DNA of 64,000 nt from assembly GCA_000466585.1 (NCBI GenBank), contig KE993501.1, forward strand, positions 181,089-245,088, read 5' to 3'. The position numbers and the translations under genes are program-made. Numbering within the stretch: the stretch's first letter is position 1; every line of letters starts with the position of its first letter. The stretch comes from Clostridiales bacterium oral taxon 876 str. F0540 (GTDB lineage Bacteria > Bacillota > Clostridia > Clostridiales > Clostridiaceae). This document shows, piece by piece, positions 24,876-32,757 of this stretch. The notes under the pieces were generated by a model that saw only the letters and a program-made list of their open reading frames with translations, was not told the DNA's origin and searched no databases.

Positions 24876-24946
24876 GTAATTTTTATAACATAATGATAGA
24901 AATAAAGTTTTATGATTTTCTTCTATTAATTTTAACTGGAGAGTGA

Positions 24947-25483
24947 ATGATGAGAGAGTTTTTTCTAAAAACAAAGAGATTAGGATTTTCCGTATGGAGT
25001 GAGGGGGATATCCTTGATGCTTTAGAACTTTGGGGTAACCCAGAAGTAACAAGGTATATTACTTATGAAGGTAAAATGTCAAAAGAACAAATATATCAAA
25101 GACTTAAAAAGGAAATAGACACATTTAATAATCACAATATTCAATATTGGCCTATTTATTACTTAGATAGCAATGAAAATATAGGGTGCTGCGGTTTGCG
25201 ACCACATGATTCAGAAAACAATATCCTTGAATTAGGAATACATTTGAAAGATAAGTATTGGGGAGAAGGATTTGCGAAGGAAGCATGTTTGGCGGTTATT
25301 GAACATGCATTTGTAACGCTTAAAGCAAACGGGATTTTTGCAGGACACAATCCTAAAAATTTAGCATCTGCAAATTTGCTTAGGAAACTTGGTTTTATTT
25401 ATACACATGATGAGTATTATGAACCTACAGGACTATATCATCCTTCATATTTGATGACTAGGGAGGACTATAATTCTATGTAA
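24947..25483 (+). CDS. GNAT acetyltransferase, RimJ/RimL type
   Basis: A 178-residue Acetyltransf_3 protein: FFLKTKRLGFSVWSEGD at the start, acetyl-CoA loop KYWGEGFAKEACLA, and SANLLRKLGFIY near the end. The acceptor is unknown. Its stop lies directly before sequence homologous to the leader of the HIT cassette (GTAATTTTTT, then TTTTAAAATTATTT), so the attC-like site that should follow has been lost by deletion. Confidence 0.87.
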   Translation: MMREFFLKTKRLGFSVWSEGDILDALELWGNPEVTRYITYEGKMSKEQIYQRLKKEIDTFNNHNIQYWPIYYLDSNENIGCCGLRPHDSENNILELGIHLKDKYWGEGFAKEACLAVIEHAFVTLKANGIFAGHNPKNLASANLLRKLGFIYTHDEYYEPTGLYHPSYLMTREDYNSM

Positions 25484-25580
25484 TTTTTTAAAAACCAGTG
25501 ATATTTCAAGGGCTTTTAAAATTATTTATTGAGAAACAACAGAAAAATTTTATGAAGTATAAATAAATGGAGGAATATAA

Positions 25581-26426
25581 GTGAAACATTTAGATGACTT
25601 TGAAAATGTTAAAAAAAGAATTGAATCAATTGATTTAAACTCAATCTTGTTTCCTTGTGAAATCAATGAATGGTCTGAACTCACAATGGAAATTGTAGAT
25701 AAAAAATTACAAAGAATTTGTTCAGTACCATTATGTGATGAGGATTTTACTGTTGTATATACATTATATTCCAGATTAAAATGGTTAGATGCGTTAAAAG
25801 CATGTACACCAAATAAAAATGCTACTGTGCTTGAGGTGGGTTCTGGCTCATCAACTGTTATACCGAATGCCATGACGGCTTATGATATAAATTCAAAATA
25901 TATCACTGCTAATATGAATAAAAAACTTACAGAAGAACTGGAGAAAAATATTTCAAAATTACCTATAAAATTTGACATTATTGAAGACGATGCTAACAAC
26001 ATAAAGAATTATCTTGCCTCCAATAGTATTGATTTAGTAGTTTTTGAACATAGTGTAAATGATGCTCTTCAAGCTATTATTTGTGAACAAAATGGAATTG
26101 ACACAACACATAATGATTGGTTTGAATTATTACCTAAAATGATAGAATTAGTTAGTAAAGAGTATGTGGAACAAAGACTTGAAGAGAAACTTAAACTTGC
26201 ATTTTTGTCTTTAGTTAATAATTGTTTGTGTGTTTTAAAGCCAGATGGGTATATTGCAATATCACATTATATGTTCCAGCATGATTTGAATTTAGGTTAT
26301 AATCCAGAACTTTGGCAAGATATGTTGCCAATAATTAGACCTTGGCTTAATGAACTTTCAAATGTGAAGGAAGTATTTATTGATGGATTTGATCCGCAGT
26401 GGTGGTTATTTTATCAAAAGCTATAA
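25581..26426 (+). CDS. SAM-dependent methyltransferase-like protein
   Basis: A 281-residue protein with a class I methyltransferase-like core: motif I reads VLEVGSGSSTVIPNAM near residue 83, IIEDDANNIKNY and IDLVVFEHSVND follow at the motif II-IV positions, and CVLKPDGYIAISHY forms the later strand. Substrate unknown. It starts at GTG 25581, nine bases after GGAGGAA. Its leader resembles those at 10711 and 22110. Confidence 0.72.
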   Translation: MKHLDDFENVKKRIESIDLNSILFPCEINEWSELTMEIVDKKLQRICSVPLCDEDFTVVYTLYSRLKWLDALKACTPNKNATVLEVGSGSSTVIPNAMTAYDINSKYITANMNKKLTEELEKNISKLPIKFDIIEDDANNIKNYLASNSIDLVVFEHSVNDALQAIICEQNGIDTTHNDWFELLPKMIELVSKEYVEQRLEEKLKLAFLSLVNNCLCVLKPDGYIAISHYMFQHDLNLGYNPELWQDMLPIIRPWLNELSNVKEVFIDGFDPQWWLFYQKL

Positions 26427-26470
26427 AGGTTATAAGAAGTTAAGTTACTTCATATTCTTCAGAAATTACG

Positions 26471-26533
26471 AACCTATAAAAGACTTTTTAGAATAGTAGC
26501 TTTTAAAGTATAGTTGCAAAAACTACAGATAAC
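26471..26533 (+). repeat. 63-bp pre-attC repeat, copy 2
   Basis: This is the partner of 22734-22796, ending in the same core AGATAAC. It is placed between the methyltransferase-like gene and the truncated attC-like site. Confidence 0.7.
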
Positions 26534-26601
26534 ATAAATTCCCGTCCAGCTTGGCTTTAGAAGATAGCCAAGCTGCACCTGCGTACTAAGCCAAGTCTGC
26601 T
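26527..26601 (+). other. attC-like site, 3' half missing
   Basis: 5' core AGATAAC (26527-26533), AAATTCCCGTCC, inner arms AGCTTGGCT and AGCCAAGCT, CACCTGCGTACTAAGCC; then the similarity ends and no GTT core follows. This is the last recognisable site and probably the right border of the array. Confidence 0.7.
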
Positions 26602-26644
26602 TTATTATGTACAATGGTAAGCATATGCAAAAGGGGGAATAAGA

Positions 26645-27238
26645 GTGTGTTATATGATACTTGGGCTTTTATTTATTGTTGCTATAATAATCACATTCAT
26701 ATTGTTAATTCCAAGAATACTTTATGGAAAACTAATGTTTAACAAAGGAAAGAAACGTGATTGTATTATAATCTTAGGTTATCGCGTACCAGATAACGGA
26801 AAGCCGTCTCCCATTTTGCTTGAACGAATTAATAAAGGAATGGAGTTATATAGACTTAATATTTCTCCGAAAATAATATGTTCGGGTGGTTCGGTACGAA
26901 ATGAACATATAGAAGCAGAGATAATGTATAAGGAATTGGTGAAAAACGGCATACCAGAAGAAAATATAATTTGTGAAAAGGATTCAAAGGGGACATGGGA
27001 TAACCTTAAAAATTCTAAAAATATAATGAAAAACTATGGTTATAAATCCGCTGTAATAGTATCAAATTCCCAACATTTGCGTAGAGCAAGTATATATGCT
27101 GCGAGAATGAAAATAGAGTACACAGTAGAGAAAGCTAAAATTCCTAAAAAACTCATTTTAGTATCTTGGCTCGGATATATTTATATTTATTATGGTATAA
27201 TTAAATATTTGCTTAGTAAACGCAAATACATAGAATAA
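26645..27238 (+). CDS. YdcF/SanA-like DUF218 protein
   Basis: A 197-residue protein with an N-terminal membrane helix (residues 3-25) and a DUF218 domain: CIIILGYRV, then ISPKIICSGG, the conserved Glu in EAEIMYKEL, SKGTWDNLKNSK and the late strand SAVIVSNSQHLRRA. Family members are linked to cell-envelope integrity or cyclic-peptide metabolism, but the reaction is not settled. It starts at GTG 26645 with AGGGGG seven bases upstream. Confidence 0.82.
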   Translation: MCYMILGLLFIVAIIITFILLIPRILYGKLMFNKGKKRDCIIILGYRVPDNGKPSPILLERINKGMELYRLNISPKIICSGGSVRNEHIEAEIMYKELVKNGIPEENIICEKDSKGTWDNLKNSKNIMKNYGYKSAVIVSNSQHLRRASIYAARMKIEYTVEKAKIPKKLILVSWLGYIYIYYGIIKYLLSKRKYIE

Positions 27239-27298
27239 CACCATTTTATAAACATAGTATATAGTAACTTAATACATAATCTTCTTCTGGTCGCACTA

Positions 27299-27763
27299 TT
27301 AAGTTTTTGAAATTATCTCATCCATGGAAGCCTTGCTAGCCTTATTATCTAAAACTAAGTTATAGGCGAGACCTGCAAATACTATTAAGCCGCCAATTAT
27401 TTTGCCGGGAGAAAGCATGTTTAAAGTAATATAATCAATAATCATACCTACAAACAACTGGGCTATAAAGATAAGAAGAGTTAAATAAAATGCAGATATC
27501 TTAGGAGTAATATAGCTTGAAAGCACAACAACTAAAACACCAACTATTCCGCCTAAATAAGCCCACCAAGGCACTGAGCTTAAATTTATATGATATATGC
27601 TTGTTCTTTCGCTGCTAAAAAGCATAAATACAATAGAGAATATTAATCCAACAATATAATTAAAGACAGTTCCTTGAAATATGCCAATTATACCTGCCAG
27701 GCGGGCATTTATTGTTCTAGAAATTACTATACAAACACCTGCTAATATAGCTAAAAATATCAT
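27299..27763 (-). CDS. DUF606/YdcZ-type small transporter subunit
   Basis: A 154-residue integral membrane protein with about five helices of the DMT superfamily, DUF606 (YdcZ) family. TINARLAGIIGIFQGTVFNY is the family's typical first loop and helix. It pairs with the adjacent DUF606 gene upstream; together they probably form a two-subunit exporter or carrier. ATG 27763 lies seven bases behind GGGGGG. The cargo is unknown. Confidence 0.8.
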   Translation of the reverse strand: MIFLAILAGVCIVISRTINARLAGIIGIFQGTVFNYIVGLIFSIVFMLFSSERTSIYHINLSSVPWWAYLGGIVGVLVVVLSSYITPKISAFYLTLLIFIAQLFVGMIIDYITLNMLSPGKIIGGLIVFAGLAYNLVLDNKASKASMDEIISKT

Positions 27764-27775
27764 CACTCGTCCCCC

Positions 27776-28198
27776 CTAAAATACCGCCATTATAACAATA
27801 CCTGAAATTATAAAGACTAATCCAATAAGTTTTTTCTTTTGATATTTCATAACTTTCATTCCCAAAAGTCCAAAGTGGTCTATAACAACTGAAGAAACAG
27901 ATTGACCAAGAAGCCCCAAAGCGAGGGTTAAGGAAACACCAAGAGAGCTGAAGGTTAAATTGTTAAAGAGAACTGTAAAAACTCCGATAGCTCCAGCACT
28001 ATATAAATAAAATGGAACACTTTTGGTGATGGTAAGTTTTTGTCTGCTTGTCAGAAGAACTAATATAATTGTTATAAGACCAATAATATGGATAATCATA
28101 GTCGAAGTATAGTTTCCTAAAGCATTTGACAATGTACCATTAATCATAATCATTACAGCAATTAAAGTACCGATAAAGGCTGAGATTAAATTGTTCAT
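27776..28198 (-). CDS. DUF606/YdcZ-type small transporter subunit
   Basis: A 140-residue protein, the first gene of the pair, with five hydrophobic helices and the DUF606 pattern MINGTLSNALGNYTSTMI. I chose ATG 28198, with GGGGGGAAG upstream, instead of the TTG that contains the ribosome site. It is divergent from the Crp/Fnr regulator gene, and a perfect palindrome lies between them, so that regulator probably controls the pair. Confidence 0.8.
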   Translation of the reverse strand: MNNLISAFIGTLIAVMIMINGTLSNALGNYTSTMIIHIIGLITIILVLLTSRQKLTITKSVPFYLYSAGAIGVFTVLFNNLTFSSLGVSLTLALGLLGQSVSSVVIDHFGLLGMKVMKYQKKKLIGLVFIISGIVIMAVF

Positions 28199-28259
28199 GC
28201 ATCTTCCCCCCAAATACTAAGTTATATAGCTAATTTAGCACGGAATTGTTGAGACGTGG

Positions 28260-28275
28260 TATGACATATGTCATA
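28260..28275. promoter_or_regulatory. 16-bp palindrome, likely Crp/Fnr operator
   Basis: TATGACATATGTCATA is a perfect palindrome 45 bp upstream of the Crp/Fnr gene and 61 bp upstream of the divergent DUF606 pair. Two-fold symmetry and position suit a dimeric Crp/Fnr-type regulator. Confidence 0.65.
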
Positions 28276-28320
28276 ATGTATTATAAACAATATAATTAGT
28301 TATCAGGAGAAAGATGAAAT

Positions 28321-28989
28321 ATGCTTAAAATTCACAATAAGAAAGCTATGGAAGAATATGTTTTAAAATATAAAATTAATGATATTTTTACTGAGGATAT
28401 GAGGCCGTTTATGGAGCTTTTTCTTTTTAAAAAGGGTGAGTATATTTGCAGGGACAATGAAAAGTTAAATTACTTATTCTTTTTTGTTGATGGAAAAGCA
28501 AAAGTGTACTCAACTTTAAGCAATGGAAAATCTCTTTTGCTTTGTTTTTATCAAGGCTTTAAGGTATTAGGAGATTTGGAAATGATTAATTCATATCCTG
28601 CTTCTACAAACGTACAGGTAATAGAGGATACTTACTGTATTGGTATTTCTACAGAAAAAGTAAAAACCTGTTTGCTTGATGATGCTAAATTCTTAAGATA
28701 CATATGTAATTCTCTAGGTGAAAAGCTTAATAGATGTTCGAAAAACAGCTCTATTAATTTACTTTACCCACTGGAAAATAGACTTGCTAGTTATATTCTT
28801 GCTACGGGAGAAGATCTTGATGAAAGTCTTACTGAAATATCAGAGCTCTTGGGAACAAGCTATAGACATTTACTGAGAACTCTCAATAATATGTGTCAAA
28901 AAGGTTTAATAAAAAAGAATGATACTGGTTTTGAAATTATAGATAAGAATGTTTTAATCAAGTTGGCATCAGATTTATACATAAATTAA
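28321..28989 (+). CDS. Crp/Fnr family transcriptional regulator
   Basis: A 222-residue regulator: an N-terminal cyclic-nucleotide-binding-like beta-barrel (LFLFKKGEYICRDNEKL, then a GDLEMI-like turn) and a C-terminal winged helix-turn-helix (LTEISELLGTSYRHLLRTLN). The arrangement resembles YeiL-like activators. No cysteine cluster for an iron-sulfur centre is obvious. It is divergent from the DUF606 transporter pair, its likely target. AGGAGAAAG precedes ATG 28321. Confidence 0.87.
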   Translation: MLKIHNKKAMEEYVLKYKINDIFTEDMRPFMELFLFKKGEYICRDNEKLNYLFFFVDGKAKVYSTLSNGKSLLLCFYQGFKVLGDLEMINSYPASTNVQVIEDTYCIGISTEKVKTCLLDDAKFLRYICNSLGEKLNRCSKNSSINLLYPLENRLASYILATGEDLDESLTEISELLGTSYRHLLRTLNNMCQKGLIKKNDTGFEIIDKNVLIKLASDLYIN

Positions 28990-29093
28990 ATTTAACGAAT
29001 AATTAATTCTTTATTAAGTTTGCTTGGCAATTTTAATTTAGGATGCTTTAATCATATAAAAAGGCGCAAATAAGCTCAATAGGGGTGAGGAGG

Positions 29094-29684
29094 ATGAAAT
29101 CAGTTCCAAAATTGTTATCAGTATCGTTTTTTGCAATTCTCATAATAGGTATCATCTTGTATTTTATTCAGTTCTATTCAAGCATCAGCGTTAATTTTGT
29201 TAGTCCAGACTGGCAAATAGCTCACCATAATTATGTTATTTCCAGTTCGACGGAAACAAAAGATGTTTATATAATAACAAAAGGCAAGTGGTTTACTCAT
29301 TACAAACGTTATAAGGTAAAAACAGGTGGTACTTTGGATGTTGCAGCAATAAAAGATTCGGAATTTATTTTATCGTTGTATACCCATGAGGAGCAGGGAT
29401 TTAAGTGGCACTTAGCTAATAATGCAAATCCTGATGTTCTTCAGTGCACAAAGGATTATTATATGGAGCCTTCAGTTTTGAAAATTGAATCTAAAATCAG
29501 TGTGAGCGTTGGTGGTTCTTCAAGAAGAGAAAACTTTCTTTTTAATACCTATAATAAAGGTGACAGCAGCCTTGATTTAAAATATTTGTATGATGGGGAT
29601 ATGAACAAGATAAAAGAAACAGATAATTACGCAAACGTTATATCCCAACAATTCAATTTTTATATAAATGTTAATGTTAAATAG
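29094..29684 (+). CDS. Membrane-anchored hypothetical protein
   Basis: A 196-residue protein with one N-terminal membrane helix (about residues 8-28) and an extracytoplasmic domain of alternating strands. No family is recognised. A fragment of a relative (VKTGG to LSLYTH) lies at 15433. I take ATG 29094, with AGGGGTG upstream, as start. A stretch resembling repeat family B (TGGATGAATAATGGTAATC) follows at about 29777. Confidence 0.6.
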   Translation: MKSVPKLLSVSFFAILIIGIILYFIQFYSSISVNFVSPDWQIAHHNYVISSSTETKDVYIITKGKWFTHYKRYKVKTGGTLDVAAIKDSEFILSLYTHEEQGFKWHLANNANPDVLQCTKDYYMEPSVLKIESKISVSVGGSSRRENFLFNTYNKGDSSLDLKYLYDGDMNKIKETDNYANVISQQFNFYINVNVK

Positions 29685-29867
29685 CCTAGTGAATATTATG
29701 AAAAAATAGTAAAGCTGACTCCATTTGAACTAGATTTATGGGGGCATTTATGAAAAAATTATTACTTATCTTTATTGGATGAATAATGGTAATCAAATGT
29801 GAAGTAAAAGCAAGGATATATAGTTGAATTTAATATTGTTTTGTGCTAGAATCATCTAAAAGTTTAT

Positions 29868-29963
29868 ATAGTTTTCTAGGGTTCCGCAGTTTATATTTGG
29901 TCAGGTCTAAAAGAAAACACAATTAATTGTGTACACGGAAGGATAAAAGCCTGGGAGATATTT
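29868..29963 (+). promoter_or_regulatory. ykkC-family riboswitch
   Basis: The conserved blocks of the ykkC aptamer are present in order: CTAGGGTTCCG (29876-29886), GGTCAGGTCTAAAAGA, a hairpin ending GTGTACACGGAAGGATAAAA, then GCCTGGGAGA. A terminator overlaps the 3' end. ykkC RNAs sense guanidine (subtype 1) or PRPP, ppGpp or nucleotides (subtype 2); I cannot assign the ligand. The next gene encodes an ACT-domain protein. Confidence 0.85.
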
Positions 29964-29988
29964 TATAATATTTCTAGTGGCTTTTTTA
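29948..29988 (+). terminator. Intrinsic terminator of the ykkC riboswitch
   Basis: AGCC and GGCT close a stem with GATATT/AATATT inside, followed by TTTTTT at 29981. The stem uses the GCC of the aptamer's 3' conserved part, so ligand binding would prevent the terminator, giving an ON switch for the ACT-domain gene. Confidence 0.75.
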
Positions 29989-30061
29989 TTTTTACTCATT
30001 TTAGAATTATATAAAAAATGATTAGTGTGTTACTTATAAAAAGAAAGGATGGAAATAAAAG

Positions 30062-30451
30062 ATGGCAGAAAAAATATTAACAATGAAATTATTAAAAGAA
30101 AAATATGGAGTTTGCAGGTTAAATAAAACTGAATTGATTCCTGAGTGGGCAAGAAATAGTGATTTTTTCTCTATAACAAAAACATCAGATGAATTATCAA
30201 TCGTGTGCTTACAAGATAATATTCCTAATGATATAAAATGCGAAAAGGATTGGAGAGTTTTAAAGATTGAAGGGCCGTTAGATTTTTCTCTAATAGGAAT
30301 TCTTGCTTCAATTAGTACAATATTAGCACAAAAAGGAATAAGTATATTTGCTATCTCAACCTACGATACAGATTACATTCTTGTTAAAGATAAGGATATA
30401 GATAATGCAATAGATTCACTGATTAAAGAAAGGTATGAAGTAATACAGTAA
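30062..30451 (+). CDS. ACT-domain protein
   Basis: A 129-residue protein with an ACT_7-like (CASTOR-like) domain in the second half: LIGILASISTILAQKGISIF followed by AISTYDTDYILVK is a typical ACT ligand-binding motif. The first half also has an ACT-like strand order. Such stand-alone proteins bind amino acids or related small molecules. It lies downstream of a ykkC riboswitch and terminator. AAAGGATGG precedes ATG 30062. Confidence 0.82.
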   Translation: MAEKILTMKLLKEKYGVCRLNKTELIPEWARNSDFFSITKTSDELSIVCLQDNIPNDIKCEKDWRVLKIEGPLDFSLIGILASISTILAQKGISIFAISTYDTDYILVKDKDIDNAIDSLIKERYEVIQ

Positions 30452-30594
30452 TTATATTAGACACCTGTTTCGGAATCTTCAAATATGACCCATTAAAGCC
30501 AATCTATAAGAGTAACCTTCAATTTCAACACTATCCTAAAACAGAGTCTAAAAAATATAAATATCTTATAATTTGAATGTCAGGAGGCGAAGTA

Positions 30595-31608
30595 ATGCCG
30601 CTCATAATAATCCGTAACGATATAACTAAAGTTCAGGCTGATGCAATAGTCAATGCAGCAAACTCATCACTGTTAGGTGGAGGAGGGGTTGATGGAGCAA
30701 TTCATCGTGCTGCAGGGCCAGAGCTTCTTGAAGAGTGCCGTGCACTTTACGGCTGCGAAACTGGACAAGCAAAGATAACAAAAGGATATAAGTTGCCTGC
30801 AAAATATATAATCCATACTGTTGGACCCGTTTGGAATGGCGGAAAAAGTAATGAAGAGAAGCTGCTCTCAGATTGCTATAAGAACTCTCTTGCAGTGGCT
30901 AAAGAGCATAAGCTTGAAAGTATTGCCTTTCCGCTGATATCCTCAGGTGCCTATGGATATCCAAAAGATAAAGCATTAAAAACGGCCATTTCTGTTATAG
31001 GAGATTTTCTTTTAAAAAATGAAATGATAGTTTTTCTGGTTGTATACGATAAGGCGGCTTTTGTGCTGTCTGAGAAGTTGTTCTCATCAATTTCGCAATA
31101 TATTGATGATAAGTACATAGAAGAACATCCCTCTAATCGTAGAAACATATATGCTGAGATGCCTAAGTTAAGTGAAAGCTATATAGAAGCTCCAGAGCTT
31201 TTCTCAGAGGAAGTATCTGTTCCGGTAAAAAAATGCAAAAGGAAACTTGAAGATGTAGTAAAGAATATAGAAGAAACCTTCTCACAGATGCTGCTGCGGT
31301 TAATTGACGAAAAGGGCATGACGGATGCAGAAACCTATAAAAAAGCAAATATAGACCGTAAGTTGTTCTCTAAAATCCGAAACGATATAAATTATAAGCC
31401 AAGCAAACCCACTGCAATTGCTTTTGCAATAGCACTTAAATTAAATCTGGATGAAACCAAAGATTTACTGCTTAAATCAGGTTTTGCACTTTCTCACAGC
31501 AGTAAATTTGATATTATAATTGAATATTTTATTGAGGATGGCAACTATAACATTTTTGAGATCAATGAAGCCCTGTATGCATTTGATCAGAATTTATTAG
31601 GTGCTTGA
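30595..31608 (+). CDS. Macro-domain protein with C-terminal helical domain
   Basis: A 337-residue protein. Residues 1-150 form a macro domain: DAIVNAANSSLLGGGGVDGA, IHTVGPVW and PLISSGAYGYP are the ADP-ribose-binding loops. It should bind or remove ADP-ribose marks. Residues 220-337 form a helical part with FSQMLLRLIDEKGM and KPTAIAFAIALKLNLDET, resembling a helix-turn-helix domain of the Xre type. RBS AGGAGG precedes ATG 30595. The vWA gene is 86 bp downstream and may be co-transcribed. Confidence 0.87.
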   Translation: MPLIIIRNDITKVQADAIVNAANSSLLGGGGVDGAIHRAAGPELLEECRALYGCETGQAKITKGYKLPAKYIIHTVGPVWNGGKSNEEKLLSDCYKNSLAVAKEHKLESIAFPLISSGAYGYPKDKALKTAISVIGDFLLKNEMIVFLVVYDKAAFVLSEKLFSSISQYIDDKYIEEHPSNRRNIYAEMPKLSESYIEAPELFSEEVSVPVKKCKRKLEDVVKNIEETFSQMLLRLIDEKGMTDAETYKKANIDRKLFSKIRNDINYKPSKPTAIAFAIALKLNLDETKDLLLKSGFALSHSSKFDIIIEYFIEDGNYNIFEINEALYAFDQNLLGA

Positions 31609-31694
31609 TAATAAAATTGTCGCTTGCCATGCGACCAAGGACTAAACTCTAAATGTTATTCTTAAATCATAGAAAATGATTGGAGGAAAACATT

Positions 31695-32348
31695 ATGAAA
31701 AAAGGTTTAGCAGAACTTGTTTTTATTCTTGATAGAAGCGGCTCAATGAGTGGTCTTGAAAGTGACACTATAGGCGGATATAACGCAATGCTTGAAAAGC
31801 AAAAAAAGGAGCAGGGTGAGGCAGTAATTACAACTGTATTATTTGATGATAAGTATGAATTGCTGCACGACCGTATCAACCTTAAAGGCATAGAGCCCAT
31901 AACAGACAAAGAGTACTTCGTGAGAGGCAGCACCGCACTACTGGATGCAGTAGGAAAGACCATAAATAAAATAGGAAATGTGCAGAAGCATACAGCTGAA
32001 GATCAGCAGGCTGAACATGTTATGTTCGTTATAACAACTGACGGTATGGAAAATGCCAGCAGGGAGTTTAGCTATGAGAAGATCCGACATATGATAGAAC
32101 GTCAAAAGAGCAAATACGGCTGGGAGTTTATTTTCCTCGGTGCAAACATTGATGCTGTTGCTGCAGCGGAACGTTTTGGAATCAGTAAAGACAGAGCCTC
32201 AAATTATAATGCAGATAGTAAAGGCACTTTACTTAACTATGAGGTAATAAGCGAAGCTGTAAGCTGCATGCGATCTAATAGAGCCATATCAGAAAACTGG
32301 AAAGACCGCATTGAAAAGGACTTTAAAAAGCGCGGAGGTAGGAAGTAA
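31695..32348 (+). CDS. vWA-domain protein
   Basis: A 217-residue von Willebrand factor A domain protein. The MIDAS motif DRSGSMSG is at the start, followed by the Thr in RGSTALLDAVG and the Asp in VITTDGMEN. There is no signal peptide, so it acts in the cytoplasm. Pairing with a macro-domain gene occurs in several bacterial lineages, but the joint role is unknown. ATG 31695 lies eight bases after GGAGG. Confidence 0.87.
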   Translation: MKKGLAELVFILDRSGSMSGLESDTIGGYNAMLEKQKKEQGEAVITTVLFDDKYELLHDRINLKGIEPITDKEYFVRGSTALLDAVGKTINKIGNVQKHTAEDQQAEHVMFVITTDGMENASREFSYEKIRHMIERQKSKYGWEFIFLGANIDAVAAAERFGISKDRASNYNADSKGTLLNYEVISEAVSCMRSNRAISENWKDRIEKDFKKRGGRK

Positions 32349-32496
32349 AGATGATTGGTGCTATAATTGCACATATAAAAAAGAAGAGTTATCTGAGATA
32401 GATAATTCCAATAGAAAATATTAGAATGCGTATGAAGCAACGATAAAGAACATTTCAGACTTACACGCATTGGAACTTGAGAGCAAGAAGGCTGAT
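32349..32496 (+). other. Coding debris downstream of the vWA gene
   Basis: After the vWA stop, the frame at 32352-32424 reads DDWCYNCTYKKEELSEI with a CxxC pair, and another frame near 32430-32500 reads YEATIKNISDLHALELESKK. These look like pieces of a zinc-ribbon or coiled tail, perhaps once the end of the vWA protein or of a third gene. No intact gene is present between 32349 and 32757. Confidence 0.35.
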
Positions 32497-32528
32497 AAAA
32501 AAGGGCTAGAAAAATCTAGTCCTTTTTT
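32497..32528 (+). terminator. Intrinsic terminator
   Basis: AAAAAAGGGCTAGA (32497-32510) and TCTAGTCCTTTTTT (32515-32528) form a 14-bp stem with a GT pair and an AAAA loop, ending in a T-run. It ends the macro/vWA unit. Confidence 0.85.
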
Positions 32529-32757
32529 ATGTATCCTTTATGTTTCATGGAATAGTATTTTAAGGAATTTGCGATCCAAGGGGAAAATATGTACGCAAAG
32601 ATAAAATACAGATTGTCGGGAAATAGAGCGGTTTTATTGATTTTTTAAATTCGCATATACTTAGCATTCAATTCATACTTGCTAGGACTAAAGTAGACAT
32701 ATTAAACAATCTATGATTAAAATAGAATAATAGATAAAAAAGAAAGCTGGTGGAAAG

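Larger units (their letters stand above)
6551..26601 (+). mobile_element. Integron-like gene-cassette cluster without integrase
   Basis: Small, mostly promoter-less-looking genes on one strand are separated by attC-like sites at 7235, 8287, 10619, 21295, 22002, 22790, 23555, 24773 and 26527. The base run after each 3' core is complementary to the 5' core at the end of the same segment, while the two cores of a single site do not match. Examples: 21402 GTTAGACGAA with 21999 TTCGTCTAAC, and 22909 GTTAGTTGCA with 23552 TGCAACTAAC. This is what G^TT joining of circular cassettes leaves behind. Cargo types are those common in chromosomal integrons. No tyrosine recombinase gene is present in the window, so the cluster would depend on one elsewhere or be relict. 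Confidence 0.72.

Noticed and set aside
6665..25483. GNAT and APH-like genes as an antibiotic-resistance island
   Set aside because: None shows the specific motifs of known aminoglycoside acetyl- or phosphotransferase classes, so no resistance claim is justified.
7235..26601. Reading the structured repeats as MITEs or other transposon-derived repeats
   Set aside because: In a MITE the terminal repeats of one copy match each other. Here the ends of one copy do not match, while the ends across each gene do, and all copies share one orientation.
7235..26601. Reading the structured repeats simply as intrinsic terminators
   Set aside because: Most lack a T-run after the stem, are over 100 bp long and carry conserved outer cores; some termination activity remains possible.
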